In this document: one piece after another, positions 1 to 12,619 of the stretch | Layout of the letters: each line of letters starts with the position of its first letter | How positions within the stretch are numbered: position 1 is the first letter of the stretch | Assembly: GCA_916613615.1 (NCBI GenBank) | Contig: OU744720.1 | Coordinates: forward strand, 3,389,749-3,453,748 | DNA from: Steromphala cineraria | Taxonomy: Eukaryota > Mollusca > Gastropoda > Trochida > Trochidae | DNA length: 64,000 nucleotides | Direction of reading: 5' to 3' | Notes under the pieces: generated by a model | What the model was told of the DNA's origin: nothing | Seen by the model: the letters and a program-made list of their open reading frames with translations, nothing else | Databases searched by the model: none | Translations under genes and position numbers: made by a program

Positions 1-1769
1 ACGGTTCGATTCTTTTCTTTCATTATGAAACAAAAGGTTGAATAAAAAATCCATGGTGTCTTTCACGTCATCTCTTTCATTGATAATCTAATAAAGGTGA
101 CTCTCTAATAAGAAATTGATATTCGAGACATTTTCCTCCAAAGCCTGATCAGGCTGTGTGTCCTGCCATGGAGCCAGGGAGACTCCTTCAAGAATACAGG
201 TCAGGTTTTGCCCTCAGAACCGACCCTCCAAGTTGACCTCACGAGGTCACCCAGGTCAACGGTCATCTTGGCAGCCATTGATTTTCAGGTGCCATGTAAC
301 CTGAGGGTGATGAGCATGACCCGCTACATGCTCATTGGCTGTAGGTGTCGACTGGAACTCTGAGAGATGCTGCCCTCTTCAGATTTACAGGTGATTAGTT
401 TTCTATTGGAGCGCAGGATCTGACCTCGTTCTTCTCTCCGGGACAGACGGCCAGAGCAACAGGGTTTGGGCAACTCTCTTTGGCTGGTTTTTGTACCATA
501 TTTTTATTGTTCAGTTGAGAAACTTATTTGTTTTCAAATGATTTTGGCCCTACACCTCTTTTCGAACTGATTTTTGGGAAGGGGTGGTGTTGCTTTTCTC
601 ATACTAGCCGGTAGTACTTTCCTAACACTTAATCATGTTTTATCATTAGGTCAGTGAAACTGGATATTTCATGTCATTGTCTCCCCCTCTTCCCCCCTCT
701 TTCTCTCTAAACAGTGAAATGAACAGAGATGGATAGCTTTAGATTTGGCAGTTTTTATGACATCCATATTCTGTCGTCAAGTTTATGTTATTGGGTTTTT
801 GAAATCAGGATGATTATTCACAATCTCTCTAACATACAATGAAAGCAGGGGTTGGGAAAGATTCAGTTAGGCAGACTTTAGTACCATCCACAACCTATGT
901 TTTTATCATAGGGTTCTTGAGACCTGGAATTTTCAGAGCATGTTCGGCCTGTACTTTCCCCACAGATTGTGAAAGCATCAGTGGTGGAATGGCTTACCTT
1001 TGATTGACTTCAATAGCCATTGTCATGCTTTTATCACTAGGCCTCTGAAATCTTTTGGAAGATGGCATGAAAATATTTTGTTATTCTGGGTTTCCTCTCC
1101 TGGTTCCAGAGCCAGGTTCTGACACGTGGTATAACCATACAAGCTCTCTGTGAGGATCCTATCAAATTAGCAGCTCCCATCAAGCCGAGAGAGCCCGCTC
1201 TATTGATCAGCCAGCCCTCACTATACCTACTTCACTCAAGGTTTTTTCTCAACTTCAAATAAGGCAGAACTTATACATCTACTCCATCAGCTGACGACCA
1301 GCGCCGTCATATGCAATTAGATGTTGATAGATGATATTGCCTCACGGGGAACAAAATGTTCTTCAATATTCATTCAGGTTCCTGCTTTCGATATTTTTTC
1401 TGCTTGGTCAAGGCTATTTGAGGTATCAAAAGTGAACCATTGACAAACAATAGTGCTAACATTTCCTCTGGCCCACTGAAAATCTTTTGACTTCCTTATT
1501 CCAAGAAAGCATTTAACTGTGAAAATGGTCAACTTTCGAATATCCTTATTTGATAATGTAGATGTTTCTTAACTTGCTATTAACAGGAATTGAACCAGTC
1601 AACTATTTGTCATCAATGGTATCCTAAGACTAAGGACTGTAATGCTTTGTACTCAGCAGTATGTAAAGTTGAAAGTATTTTTAGTCCACAGCAGCTACAA
1701 TAATTGCAACATTATCTTTAATCAACAGCCCCGAGTTATCAAAGACTGTCCTGTCTTCCATTTAACATC
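1..1769. other. Non-coding, no gene found
   Basis: Either intron or 5' flank of the syndecan gene. Apart from the half-site cluster near 240, I see no exon with credible splice sites and no signal-peptide sequence. Confidence 0.5.
234..265. promoter_or_regulatory. Cluster of nuclear-receptor half-sites
   Basis: TGACCT (234-239), four bases, AGGTCA (244-249), three bases, AGGTCA (253-258), two bases, GGTCA (261-265). This gives an everted repeat with 4-bp spacing and a direct repeat with 3-bp spacing. Sequence pattern only; no gene start is seen beside it. Confidence 0.4.
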
Positions 1770-1773
1770 TTAA

Positions 1774-2328
1774 AGATGCTATATCATACTTGCAATATTT
1801 TTAAAAATATTTTTAATGTATACGTTGTATTTTTAGAAAAATTTAGCGACCAACCTTGAGAAAATCGGACCAAAATTCATCAAATAGGAGATAATTTACC
1901 AAAAAATACCGAAACGGCAGTCGACATAAGGGCGAATCAAGTGTGGCCATTTCACAACTTCCGGTTTCTAAATGTACGCTTGAAAACCGTCTTTGTCACG
2001 CTCAACTAGATTTTATATTCTTTTTCTCCGAATTAGGTGTTCATTGCTGTCAAAGTTGATACCCATCGAACGCAATTACGGTAGTTGAGACACGATGTAA
2101 ATCCTACAAGCATAATGATTACGTCACCGAAAGCGGGTTCGTAAAATGACATGTCCTTTCTACGAGGGGTACTGTGCTTGAAGCGTCGAAATAAGTATGT
2201 TTTTGTTGATTAAACAATCTCAATATGATATCAAAATTTTGACGAAAGATTTTTCTACAAAGTGATGTATTTCATTTCTCAATAGCTAAGTTTCATCCTG
2301 AACCGCTTGCAAGTATGATACAGCATCT
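1774..2328. mobile_element. TTAA-flanked MITE (family 1)
   Basis: TTAA at 1770-1773 and 2329-2332 flanks inverted termini starting AGATGCTRTATCATACTTGC (21 of 22 match). Interior shares stretches, in inverted orientation, with 46458-47685. Contains one ttacgtcac motif. No open frame of note. Confidence 0.8.
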
Positions 2329-2332
2329 TTAA

Positions 2333-5300
2333 TTGGATGGCATTGAAGAGAAACTCAAATTGGTCATTCAGGCTACATATTAGGAAAGAAACTATTTGTA
2401 CTTGGTGCTATAATGATTTTCCCTGACAAGTAGAATTCTTTGTAATTGATATATAATAAGAGATAGCAATATGGTTGTATGTTATGGCCTTTATCGAATG
2501 ATGTTAGAATAACCCATTGTATTTGAACTTCTCCATATGTTTTCAATAAAAGTGTTCGTGAAACGTATTTAGTGATCAATAGGGCAGATTATTACTATAA
2601 TAGGTATAATAACTACATCATGTATTCCTATATGACAATAATAATATCATCCCGGCTGGTGTATACGACAATGCCCTCAAACAATTCCTTTCTGCTGGTT
2701 TAACATCAAGAAGTGAATGCACTGATATAAACACTATTAATCCCTGGTAGAGTCTTGCTACTCTCGTATCATCCCAGCTGGTGACTATGAGCATATACCA
2801 CTGGCAGGTGCCCTTGTCACCAGGCTCCAGCACAGGACTTCCCCTTCCCTGATTCAGTGCTTGCTACTGCTCTACCAGCTAGAAGTGAATGGGTTTTAGA
2901 GAGGCTGTGAGTTTGCAATAGATTGCTGCTGATTTCCTTAATGGTAGATGTCTGAGGACAGAGTGACAAGCTATCGAGACGAGAGCACGCTGATTGTAGG
3001 AGTCCATTGGACGTGTGCTGTGATCAGCCCAGTCGGAAGCAGATTGTAATTGTACTGTTTTCTTCCAGCTACTCTACACTGGTAAATGGAATGTGAAAAG
3101 AGTCCTAATGTCAACTGCTGAGGCTTGAAGTTATTCAATCAGTTCCTAGAGTTCATTTACATAAAATTGTTGATCATTTGCCAGACTTTTTGAATACGAC
3201 TCAATTCTTGTTCAATGGGTTATACATGACTAAAGTTTAAGAATGGTGTCGTTGAACAACTGTTATGTTACTTTAACTCTTCCAATGGAACTCAATCTGA
3301 AGCATTGCAATTTGCATATGGAGCGTGATAAACCGTCTTTATCATTTGCTGGGTAGCCATGATTGCAGCATTGTGCAGTTGTCTGTTTAGAAGATGATCT
3401 TAGAACAGTGTGTTGAACAATATTTATTCAAACTCTTCCAATAGAGCTCAAATAAAGCAGCATAATTTGCCTATGATGCGATATTAATGGTCCATCATTC
3501 TCTGACTGGCGGTGATGGCACCATTGTATGGCTGTCTCTGAAGACACGGTATGATCTACAGTGTTTGACAAGCATAATCTGGCTGCCTGTATATAGGGCT
3601 CGGTATACAGAGCTGACAACTCCAGTTTAAGCAGCAAATTGAATGGAAGTGCCACGATCCGCCGCCTCTCTCCGCTCCCGGGATTGATCACTCCCTGCCT
3701 GCAGGAAACCTGATTGTCAAACAATTTGATTATAGAAAATGAAATTGTTTGTGATTGTCATTACGCAATTGAAGTATTCTTCAGGTTTTTCTTCACTGTT
3801 ATTAGATGTCATTTCACAGCCAAGATAACACACAATTATTTCTTTTTCATTCATTAATGCAAACCTGAATAGACTGTAATTATTCAGAATTTCATTGGAA
3901 AGAGAAAAAAGTAGATCAAGTTTGAATTTTCTGATACTTGCAAATAAAATTATGTCTTTGAAGAATGAAAATGAATTGTTTGGTAGTACAGGAAAGTGAG
4001 CTGGAATTATTGCAGATGTCGACGAGTTGATTAGATTACATTCACTTTGAGAAGTTTCAACTTACATTAATTATGAAGTCATTTCAGTCCATGATCATTA
4101 TCCTCCATATATTCATCTCATTAGTGAGTGTATTAATTGTGACTTAATTAAGACTCCTTCAAAATGGCCTAATTTAGTCTTGTATTATTTTAAAGAAATC
4201 TCCGAGAAGAGGGGTAAGTGCCTTTATAGAAATCATATTTTCTTAGTCAATGTCCATTGTATTGTGACTTGTATTGTGATTTCAAGTTTTCTCTGAATAT
4301 TGTGTTGGTCGACAAGTTGATTGTGATATTGAATCCATCGTGCTGTGACATGTACGCACATTGTGTCCGTGAAGAGTCTAGAATTGTAGAACCCATCACC
4401 ATACATCCTTCATCGTCTAGTCAGGAAGTCTTCTTGCTGTTAGTCTGGTGTGCAACTGCATGAATCGTTATTTACAGTATTTGCTTATGAGCATGGCTCA
4501 AAGATTGCCTTTAACATTATTTCTAGCTTGATTTTACATCTTAGATATCTAATAAGATTTTGTAACATTATCTAGAAGTTTAGAAAGTCGTAACATCTAA
4601 CTAATATTATAAATCTAACTAAAGATAACAGTATGTAGTATTGGTTTAACATGAAATGCGTCCAATGAGGTTGATCTTGATTCAAGTAATTTGAACCTTT
4701 CACTGTCAGTAAAGAATTATTAGATTTTGAAAATATGAAGTATTTTGTACATTTAATAGAAACAACTAGTGGTGTATCTCAAGCTTTTACAATGAGGAAA
4801 GGTAAGTAATTGAAAAATTAGTAATGAGTTTGAATTATCCCTTTAATAGCTTTTAAAAAAATAATAACAAAGATACAGGGTTCACTTTATCCCAGTTCAA
4901 GAGCTTGTAATTATATGTCAACACCATGCCTGATTGGGTAAATGCAACAATATAATGTACAAATGAGGCATTTAGGATATTATATTTAAATCTAAGGTAA
5001 TTAAATCTTTACATATTGTAGAGATGCTAGCTTATACATACTAATGGTCATGTCAAATATTGGCACCATTTATGCAAGATTCGCAGTGCTTGTCTCCATA
5101 CAATACTCTACTCATTAGAAATAGGTATACTGAAAGAAGAGTATGTTATCAATGAATCAATGTAAGAAGGCATCTGTATACATCCCTTTCACATCAAGTC
5201 ACTTATATTCATAGCGGTTACAGAAAATATATCTTTAAGTTTAATACACAAATTAGTCTTACACACAGACGCTTGATCATATAATTCACCCCATGGAAGC

Positions 5301-7006
5301 AAGTCTAGATCTGGGCTGCTCTAGCTTCTCCATTTGTCTAAGGCTCCTTTTAAAAATTTAATAAAATAAGAGTTTTACTAATAAACATTTCAGAGACTAA
5401 AAATAAGTCTATACACAAATGGATTCCTTCAGTTAGGCAACATCCATGTTAATTGCATTCACAAACTCTGTATGTTCATGGTACAAACATATGGTGCAAG
5501 TTAATGTACCATTCATCATACTCGCTGAAACCTTTACTGGCATCAAGCCAGACCCTGCCACAAGACTATTTATGTTTTGTGAAGATGTGTAAAATTTAAC
5601 CTCTGGAGGTTTTTTTTTTATAAGCCTTTTAGAAGGCATGGGACTGAAATCAACTGAATAACAAGAAGTTGTTGTAGAAGGAAATAATCTGGGTTTTACT
5701 CTGAGTATATGATGCCTTAATGTCCTAACAAGAGATGGTTCATAAAGATAAAAGGCCTTTCTAGGCCCTCATTCAACACATACATACTAACTCATTGGGT
5801 ACATGAAATAGCAAGTCTAAGAAAATTACATTAGCATAACATTGCATGAAATAAGCAAGAAGTCATAAGTACATCTTTTAGTATAAGGAAATAATGTCAC
5901 TCCTAAAGAGGGAAAGCAATATTTCTATTGAGTGAAATAAAGAGGAAATGTTGGTTTAGGAAACTCAATCAGATATTCAAGGTTCTAATACAGTCTAAAG
6001 AGAGAACTGGAGTGTGAATAAGTTGTACAGTTCGAGGGATGTAGTATCTCAGATCTTCAGTGTTCCAAGTTTAGAGAGAACTAGAGTGTGAATAAATTGT
6101 ACAGTTGGAGGGAAGTAGTATCTCAGATCTTCAAGGTTCTAAGACAGTCTAAAAAGAACTGGAGTGTGAATAAGTTGTACAGTTCGAGGGAAGTAGTATC
6201 TCAGATCTTCAGGGTTCATCTATAAAGCAAGGTGAAGGCCACCAACAAGCTGTTCTGCAAGATGTTTTCACTGAAAGGTTGAATTAGAAACCTATCTCTC
6301 GTGTTTATCTACTCGATTTATCTGCTGACGTCAATTTGAAGCATTACTTGCATACTGTGTCTGGAAATGTTATTATGATGATAATGAACCAAAATTTTAT
6401 AAAAATTTGAGCATAGAATTACGTTTTGTTAACAAATTCCTTTTAGCCTATCCATTAGCCTTATGTGCTGACAATATCGAATGGAAATTTTTTTCTACGT
6501 TTTAGTTTTTCAGAAATCACATCTCGTTATGTAAATAGGTCAGTTTTGATAAGTATACAAGCAGTTAAACTCTTACACCTCACAATATTCCGTTCTGAGG
6601 ATATATGATATAAATTTAATGTTTGCCAACATAGAACAAAAACCAATTAACTTCTATTATCAAGAGAAATTTCAATAAGACTTAAGGGACTCATGTTTCA
6701 CCTCTTTGACTTTCAAAGCAGTAATTGAAATATTTTTCTACGTAAATTTGTGATTCAAATTCTTTAGAAAATCTCAAACCAAATCAAAACATCCAGAAAT
6801 TCATATAATCTGTCTGTCCCCCGTCTGACATTTAAAATGCTTCCTACACACTGCTGTAAAACTCGGCTCTAGGCTGCGTCGTATAGGTAAAAGATTACTG
6901 ACATTTCTAGTGTACTTTCAACATCTCATCAATTTTTTTGTTCTTATTTTGAATATTAATTTATTAAACATTGTTATGAGGCAGTATGTTCATATTGGTG
7001 TAACGT
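2333..7006. other. Non-coding, AT-rich
   Basis: Only short chance open frames on both strands (up to 98 codons near 3428-3724) without recognisable domains. Holds the repeat at 5981-6215. Confidence 0.5.
5981..6215. repeat. Tandem repeat, about 75-bp unit, 3 copies
   Basis: Motifs agtctaaagagagaactgga, gtgtgaataagttgtacagt and gtagtatctcagatcttca recur three times with small differences. Confidence 0.85.
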
Positions 7007-7010
7007 TTAA

Positions 7011-7365
7011 AGGGGCAGTAGCACGTTTTTTGATAATTTTATATTTTAAATATTTCAGTGATAATTGAAAGTTAATGCTAAATGTATTAATTTGACAGTG
7101 TCAAAAAACACATTACACAAGCCACACATCCATAGTCAGAGTACAAAGTATGGAGATTCACATAAATTCCATTGGCGGCCATTTTTTGTGAACACCTTTA
7201 ATTCATTTTGTGTAAAAAAAGGAATTGCATGGTTAAACTTTACGTTATGTATTTGAATTAGCACTGCTTCATTTAGTTTAAATACATTTTCTTTCAATTG
7301 GAATCATTAATTTTCATTTTCTTGACATCACCTTATATTCCCCCTAAAAACGTGCTACTGCAACT
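7011..7365. mobile_element. TTAA-flanked MITE (family 2)
   Basis: 355 bp between TTAA at 7007-7010 and 7366-7369. Left end AGGGGCAGTAGCACGTTTTT; complement of the right end AGTTGCAGTAGCACGTTTTT (18 of 20). A short open frame inside has no recognisable content. Confidence 0.82.
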
Positions 7366-8199
7366 TTAACATCTTCGAAAAAAATGAGATAGATTTCAAA
7401 GGGTGGATGCCTGTTACACAAGTGACCCTATTGACTTGGTTAATCAGTAAGGATCATTAACAAATAAAATAACAAGCATTCACTTAAAGTAATTCACTTA
7501 AAGCACTAAAACATGAAATTTGCCATTACATTAAGTATGGTAGACTCAGATAAGTGATTATCTAAAAAATTCAATAGCTTTAGCCAGAACACTTTACTTT
7601 ATTACAAAATCAAAGAGTGACACATTATCTTGATGGATTCAAGGATCAAAACATTAACCTCTGTCAGGTTTCAGCAAAGATAAGTATCAATTGCAGTCAT
7701 GTATCTAAAAACCTAAGTAGGTATCCAACATTATCTTAATGATAGCGGTCAACCGGACGTTGACAAATATTGATTGATTGTCTATCTTGATTTACAATGT
7801 CAAAAATATGCTAAAAAGGTATGAAAGAAAATGTAAAACTTTTGAAACTACAAGCGTCAAAAGTCGAGGTGGTTAGAGTTTATAAATCTACACCCAAGCA
7901 TGACAAGCTGTATGAATGCCTAAGGATGAAGTCCAAAATATTAATGGAGGGTCAGCTTCTTTCTTGTAATGGTCTGTACACATGATGTGTTTCTATCTTG
8001 TACAGATATGAACATTGATGTAAGGTTGAGTTGGTTTGTTCATGTTTGCACTCTTATCAAAATGAGTTATAACATTCCGCCGAGGGTGCACAGGGATATA
8101 TCAGCATCTAGCTTGCTGTTATGCAAGGAGCCAAAGCCAGTTGATAGAACTACAATGTATATATGTTAGCGGCAATAAGGAGAATCAGGCAGTAACGTT

Positions 8200-8270
8200 A
8201 CTTCCTAGGCAATATCACACTTCCTAGGCAATATCACACTTCCTAGGCAATATCACACTTCCTAGGCAAT
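8200..8270. repeat. 19-bp tandem repeat, about 4 copies
   Basis: Unit acttcctaggcaatatcac, perfect in the central copies. Confidence 0.9.
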
Positions 8271-9043
8271 AACGAGAAAGACTCATAGTAAACTCTAGAC
8301 TATAATGAAACTACTGTTATTCAGATGTAATGAGCGTAAGCTTGATTCAGATAAGCTCAGTTACCTCCCCTTTTACTGAAGGCATTTTGATTGGTTTCCA
8401 AGGAAATATTGAAGTGGATATGTTATTAATGCAAAAGTCTGCTAAGATAATGTTGAAGAGCTATTTGTCTGGAAATGATCGGAACTGGTGTTCTTAGGAG
8501 AAGCTCATCCGCCTCATAAATAATTTCTTAACGAGAGGAATTTTGAGTTGTAAATGGAGTTCTTCCTAATAGTTTCTTTGAGGAAACAACACTGTAATCT
8601 TTTATGAAATTGGAATTATAACAGTTATACAAAACTAAGGCTACAAACAGTTAGATATAAATTCAATCTTTTTGATCAAATGTTGTTAAAATAACAGTAC
8701 AAATCTAAAATGTATTTCTCTATCAGAATTCTGTAATTTTTAAGTTCATTGTAAATTATTTTAAGAAGCAAGCAAAAAATTAGTTTCACTTAACCATAGA
8801 AAGTTGTTTCAGTTTGAATATACCGGCTCAATATTTCTGTCAACAACATAAATTTTTACAAGACTTGTGGCCTAATTGAAACAATATTTGTAGATGCATC
8901 AAGAGTGTGTTCGGGAAATCTTGAACTCATTGTGAACATTTGAATGAAAGGGATTGTTATGTTCCACCTGGTATAGATTGAGAGAGTGATGGCTTGCAGA
9001 TTGTAGCTGGGGTCTCTTGTCGGAGGGTAGCAATACAACTAAA

Positions 9044-9079
9044 CGTGGGTTCGTTCAACACCGTGGGTTCGTTCAACAC
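9044..9079. repeat. 18-bp direct repeat, 2 copies
   Basis: Unit cgtgggttcgttcaacac twice in succession. Confidence 0.85.
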
Positions 9080-10737
9080 CGCCATCTGAAACCAAGGGAA
9101 TGTTGATCGTCATTGTAGCTATCGCTTTTTGTAGAAAAATGCAGATTGTTTGACTTTAAATTGTGGTTAATTTGAAAGGAGTTTTTCTTATCCTGTATAC
9201 TATTAGGGGAAGAATCAAATTCAGAAAAATATGATTTTGGATACAGTTTGGTTGGGATTAGATGATATTTGGTTGTTCTTTGTCAGGACACAATTTCTTT
9301 TGACTGCTATTTCTCCTACTGTGTTCAACTGCAGGAAAATGTTTCTATTTGAACATAGGATGAATATTAAAGAATTAAGGATGTAGTTGTCAAATCAATG
9401 TCTGCCAAGCAAAGTGTTAATAGTATTCACTAGGAGTTTATGAGGATCATTCCATGAACTTTGTAAAATGACAAATTTCACTTACAGCATTATGAATGAA
9501 TAAGTAATTGTGGAAAGTAAGAAACTGGAAGCATGTCAGTAGGGGGAAATTATAAGAAATGGAACTTGATAAAAATCCATGGTTGCCAATTTTGTAAAAT
9601 AACAAAATTCACATACAACATCATAAGAAATAAGTATCGATGATGAATTTAATTGATAGATCATGTCAGAATGAAGGTAGTCTAGAGCTGAGACCATGTC
9701 TGAATCACACCAGGAAATGAGAGTAGAGAGTAACATGTAGACAATGATTACATGAGTACGGGAGCATGTGCTCTACATGGTCTGAAGGTGCCTCATGACA
9801 CAGCTGTGGGGCCGATCACCCTCAGCCCATTATAGTTCATTAATTTCCATATCTGGGGAATTCTGACATTAACTTTTCAACTCGTGGTGCAGAAAAATCA
9901 GGTTTGTGCATGGATTGGCAAAAAAGAAATGAGTTTAACACATGCTTTCTCTCCTGAATTGCATTCCCCGGACCTTCTCCTGAAACCCTCAATTCCCTCG
10001 ACCAATTAAAAATAATTGCGATTACTATAAATTCAATACAAGCCTATTTTTACATCTGTTTCTATCGACATGAAAATTTATGAGCCGAGTTCAAATAGCC
10101 TTTGATGCTTGGAGTTCTCTGGGTAACAATAGGGTCACTAACGTTGCTGGCCGGAGTGGTCACTTGGTCTGGAATGTGACCTTTCTACTCGGACCAGTCT
10201 ATGAGATTATGGTGAGGTCAAGCGGGTTAGTGTCCACTTTGAACCAATAAAACCTGAATTCAGCACAGCTCATCTGTTAGGAATTTTCCAATAACAATTT
10301 GCTCACGCTGTAGGAATATTAAGAAATCAAATATCATTATTTTAAGAATCCATTTGAATTAATATTGAATGGTAATTGAAGAATTTAATGTTTTCTATTG
10401 ATTTTCGTTAACATTTGCATATGAAAAGGATTTCTTGAATTATTCACAGCACCCCAACCTTGTAATTGAATTACACATTTGATGACATGGCATACAAATT
10501 AACAATGTGGATGGCATGAAATCTTGATTACTTGAACCTGTTATATTTATTATGTACCACTTTTAGCTTAAAAATTCTTTGCTTTTGCAAAGCAAAGACC
10601 ATTCTTGTCATAGACCTGACTATTTAGGTTTTACCAAAAGAATGCGGGAATACAGTTGATGCTTTCTTGGCTACAAATGTTTTCAGAATTTTGTTGCCAA
10701 AAAGGCAGACAGTTTCCCCTGTTGCTGTTGAAGTCAT

Positions 10738-12530
10738 ACCAGTAATACTAATATTGGATAACAAAGTGCTAAGATTCCTCGGATACTAACAAGACCAGAT
10801 AACAACATGTATAGGTCTCAGTTCTCCAAGCAAATTCTTATCTAGTATTGTAAACAAATTCTCTTATAGTACTTGATGATGAGTAAAACTACCTTTTATC
10901 AATTTTGGAAAACTGTTTTTCATAAGTTTCTCCCACAGCTAGTGGCTATTGCCCAAGTGTCGCTTAAACACACACTGTTTTTAAGTACCAGTGTAGAAAT
11001 ATGAGCACAAGTAGTAGATAACAATGTGCTAAGATAACTGAGTTGTCAATGCCAATATTGAATAATTATGTCCTCAGAGAACCTTAAACCATTATTCTTT
11101 AAGGTAAATCTATTCTTGTGTATCTCAGCACATGATTAAATCATTAACCAGTCTGAATAATGGTATCTCTGAATAGGTACTTAGCCTTAATTTAAATGGA
11201 CAATGTCCTAGTGTATTCTTGAAGTAAAACTTCCTTAACAAGGTTCAACTATAACTGGATAACAATGTGCTTAGTCACCTCAGCTTTCAGTAATAATACT
11301 GGAAAACAATTTGCTTCATGAAAAGTGTAAATTGTTTTCCAGTGATACTACTGAAATCTGAGACGACTTAGCACAGTTTTAATATTGGTATCTTTGTATC
11401 GGTACTTAGCTTTGAAATATAAATGGACAATGTCTTAGTCTATTCTTTAAGTAAACTTTCCTTAACAAGGTTCAACTATAACTGAATAGCAATGTACTTG
11501 GTCATCTCAGATTTCAGTAATAATCCTGGATGACAATTTGCTCTCTTTGTCAAACAAATTGTTATCCAGTATATAGGTCCTACTTCTCTGTCGCTAATAC
11601 TTGATACAAAGATACTAAGGTATCAAATATCTAATTACAAGTGCTGAATAACAATGCACTAAGATCTTGGCACTTATGCTGGGTAACAAGATATATCTGT
11701 AGGCCTACTAAATATAATCCTCCGAGAATTCTAAGTTCTACTTTATTACAAAGCAAGGCATCCAGGTATGAAAGATCTTGGTACTATAAACAAACACTCT
11801 GAGAATATCAACTTTGTAATACTAGATAACAATGTGATAAGATACCAAATATTAAGTAACAAATACTAAATAATAAAATGTTCTAAGAGTCGTAAGATCT
11901 CGGTACCACTGCCGCATAACAATGTGTTAAGATACCTAATATCTCAGTGTTAATACTGGATATCAATGTTCTAAGAATCATAATATCTCAGTACTAATAC
12001 TGGATATCGATTTTCTAAGATGACTAAGGTTTCAGTACTAATACTGGATATCAATTCTCTAAGAATTCTAATATCTCAGTACTAATACTGGATATCAATA
12101 TGCTAAGATGACTAAGGTTTCAGTACTAATACTGGATATCAATTCTCTAAGAATTCTAATATTTCAGTACTAATACTGGATATCAATATGCTAAGATGAC
12201 TAAGGTTTCAGTACTAATACTGGATATCAATTCTCTAAGAATTCTAATGTCTCAGTACTAATACTGGATATCAATGTTCTTTCAAAGAATCCAAATATCT
12301 CAGTACTAATACTAGATATCAATTCGCTAAGATGACTAAGGTTTCAGTACTAATAGAGGATAAAAATCTTTTAAGAATGCTAAGATTATGACTCTAATAC
12401 CAGATAACAATATGCTAAGATGCTGATTATTTCAGTACTAATACTGGATAATAATGTGCTAGGAGGAATAAGATTTCAGTAATGTGCTAGGGTGATATGA
12501 TTTCAGTTCTAATACCGGATACCAATTGGC
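10738..12530. repeat. Degenerate tandem array, 44-bp unit with 88-bp higher order
   Basis: Repeated phrase cagtactaatactggatatc. From 11951 to 12351 copies start every 44 bp (one gap of 48), and alternate between an 'aagaattctaatat' type and a 'gctaagatgactaagg' type, giving an 88-bp dimer. Toward 10738 the units become diffuse (ggataacaatgtgctaag). The array ends about 40 bp before syndecan exon A. Confidence 0.85.
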
Positions 12531-12571
12531 ATGAGCTAACATTTTAATTGCATTGTTGCTTTCCCTTCCAG

Positions 12572-12619
12572 CCCCCCGGGAGTGTTATAGACATTGACAC
12601 CGAGATCAGCAAGGAGAAG
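12572..12619 (+). CDS. SDC: Syndecan exon A (16 codons, phase 0-0)
   Basis: Short exon after a pyrimidine-rich acceptor (cccttccag) and before donor gtaaga. Only one frame is open; it reads [16 protein letters not shown] and enters exon B in phase 0. This is the most N-terminal coding piece visible. It carries no signal peptide, so at least one further 5' exon must exist. Confidence 0.75.

Larger units (their letters stand above)
7370..10737. other. Non-coding
   Basis: Small tandem repeats at 8200 and 9044; otherwise nothing supported. Confidence 0.5.

Noticed and set aside
150..420. Candidate syndecan signal-peptide exon (short ATG frames before GT sites)
   Set aside because: The frames encode no hydrophobic leader and do not end in the phase 0 needed for exon A.
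3428..3724. 98-codon minus-strand open frame
   Set aside because: No recognisable motif, no splice or promoter context; length is within chance for this much AT-rich DNA.
10567..10602. Palindrome around ctttgcttttgcaaagcaaag
   Set aside because: Short and AT-rich; no repeat partner or gene context.
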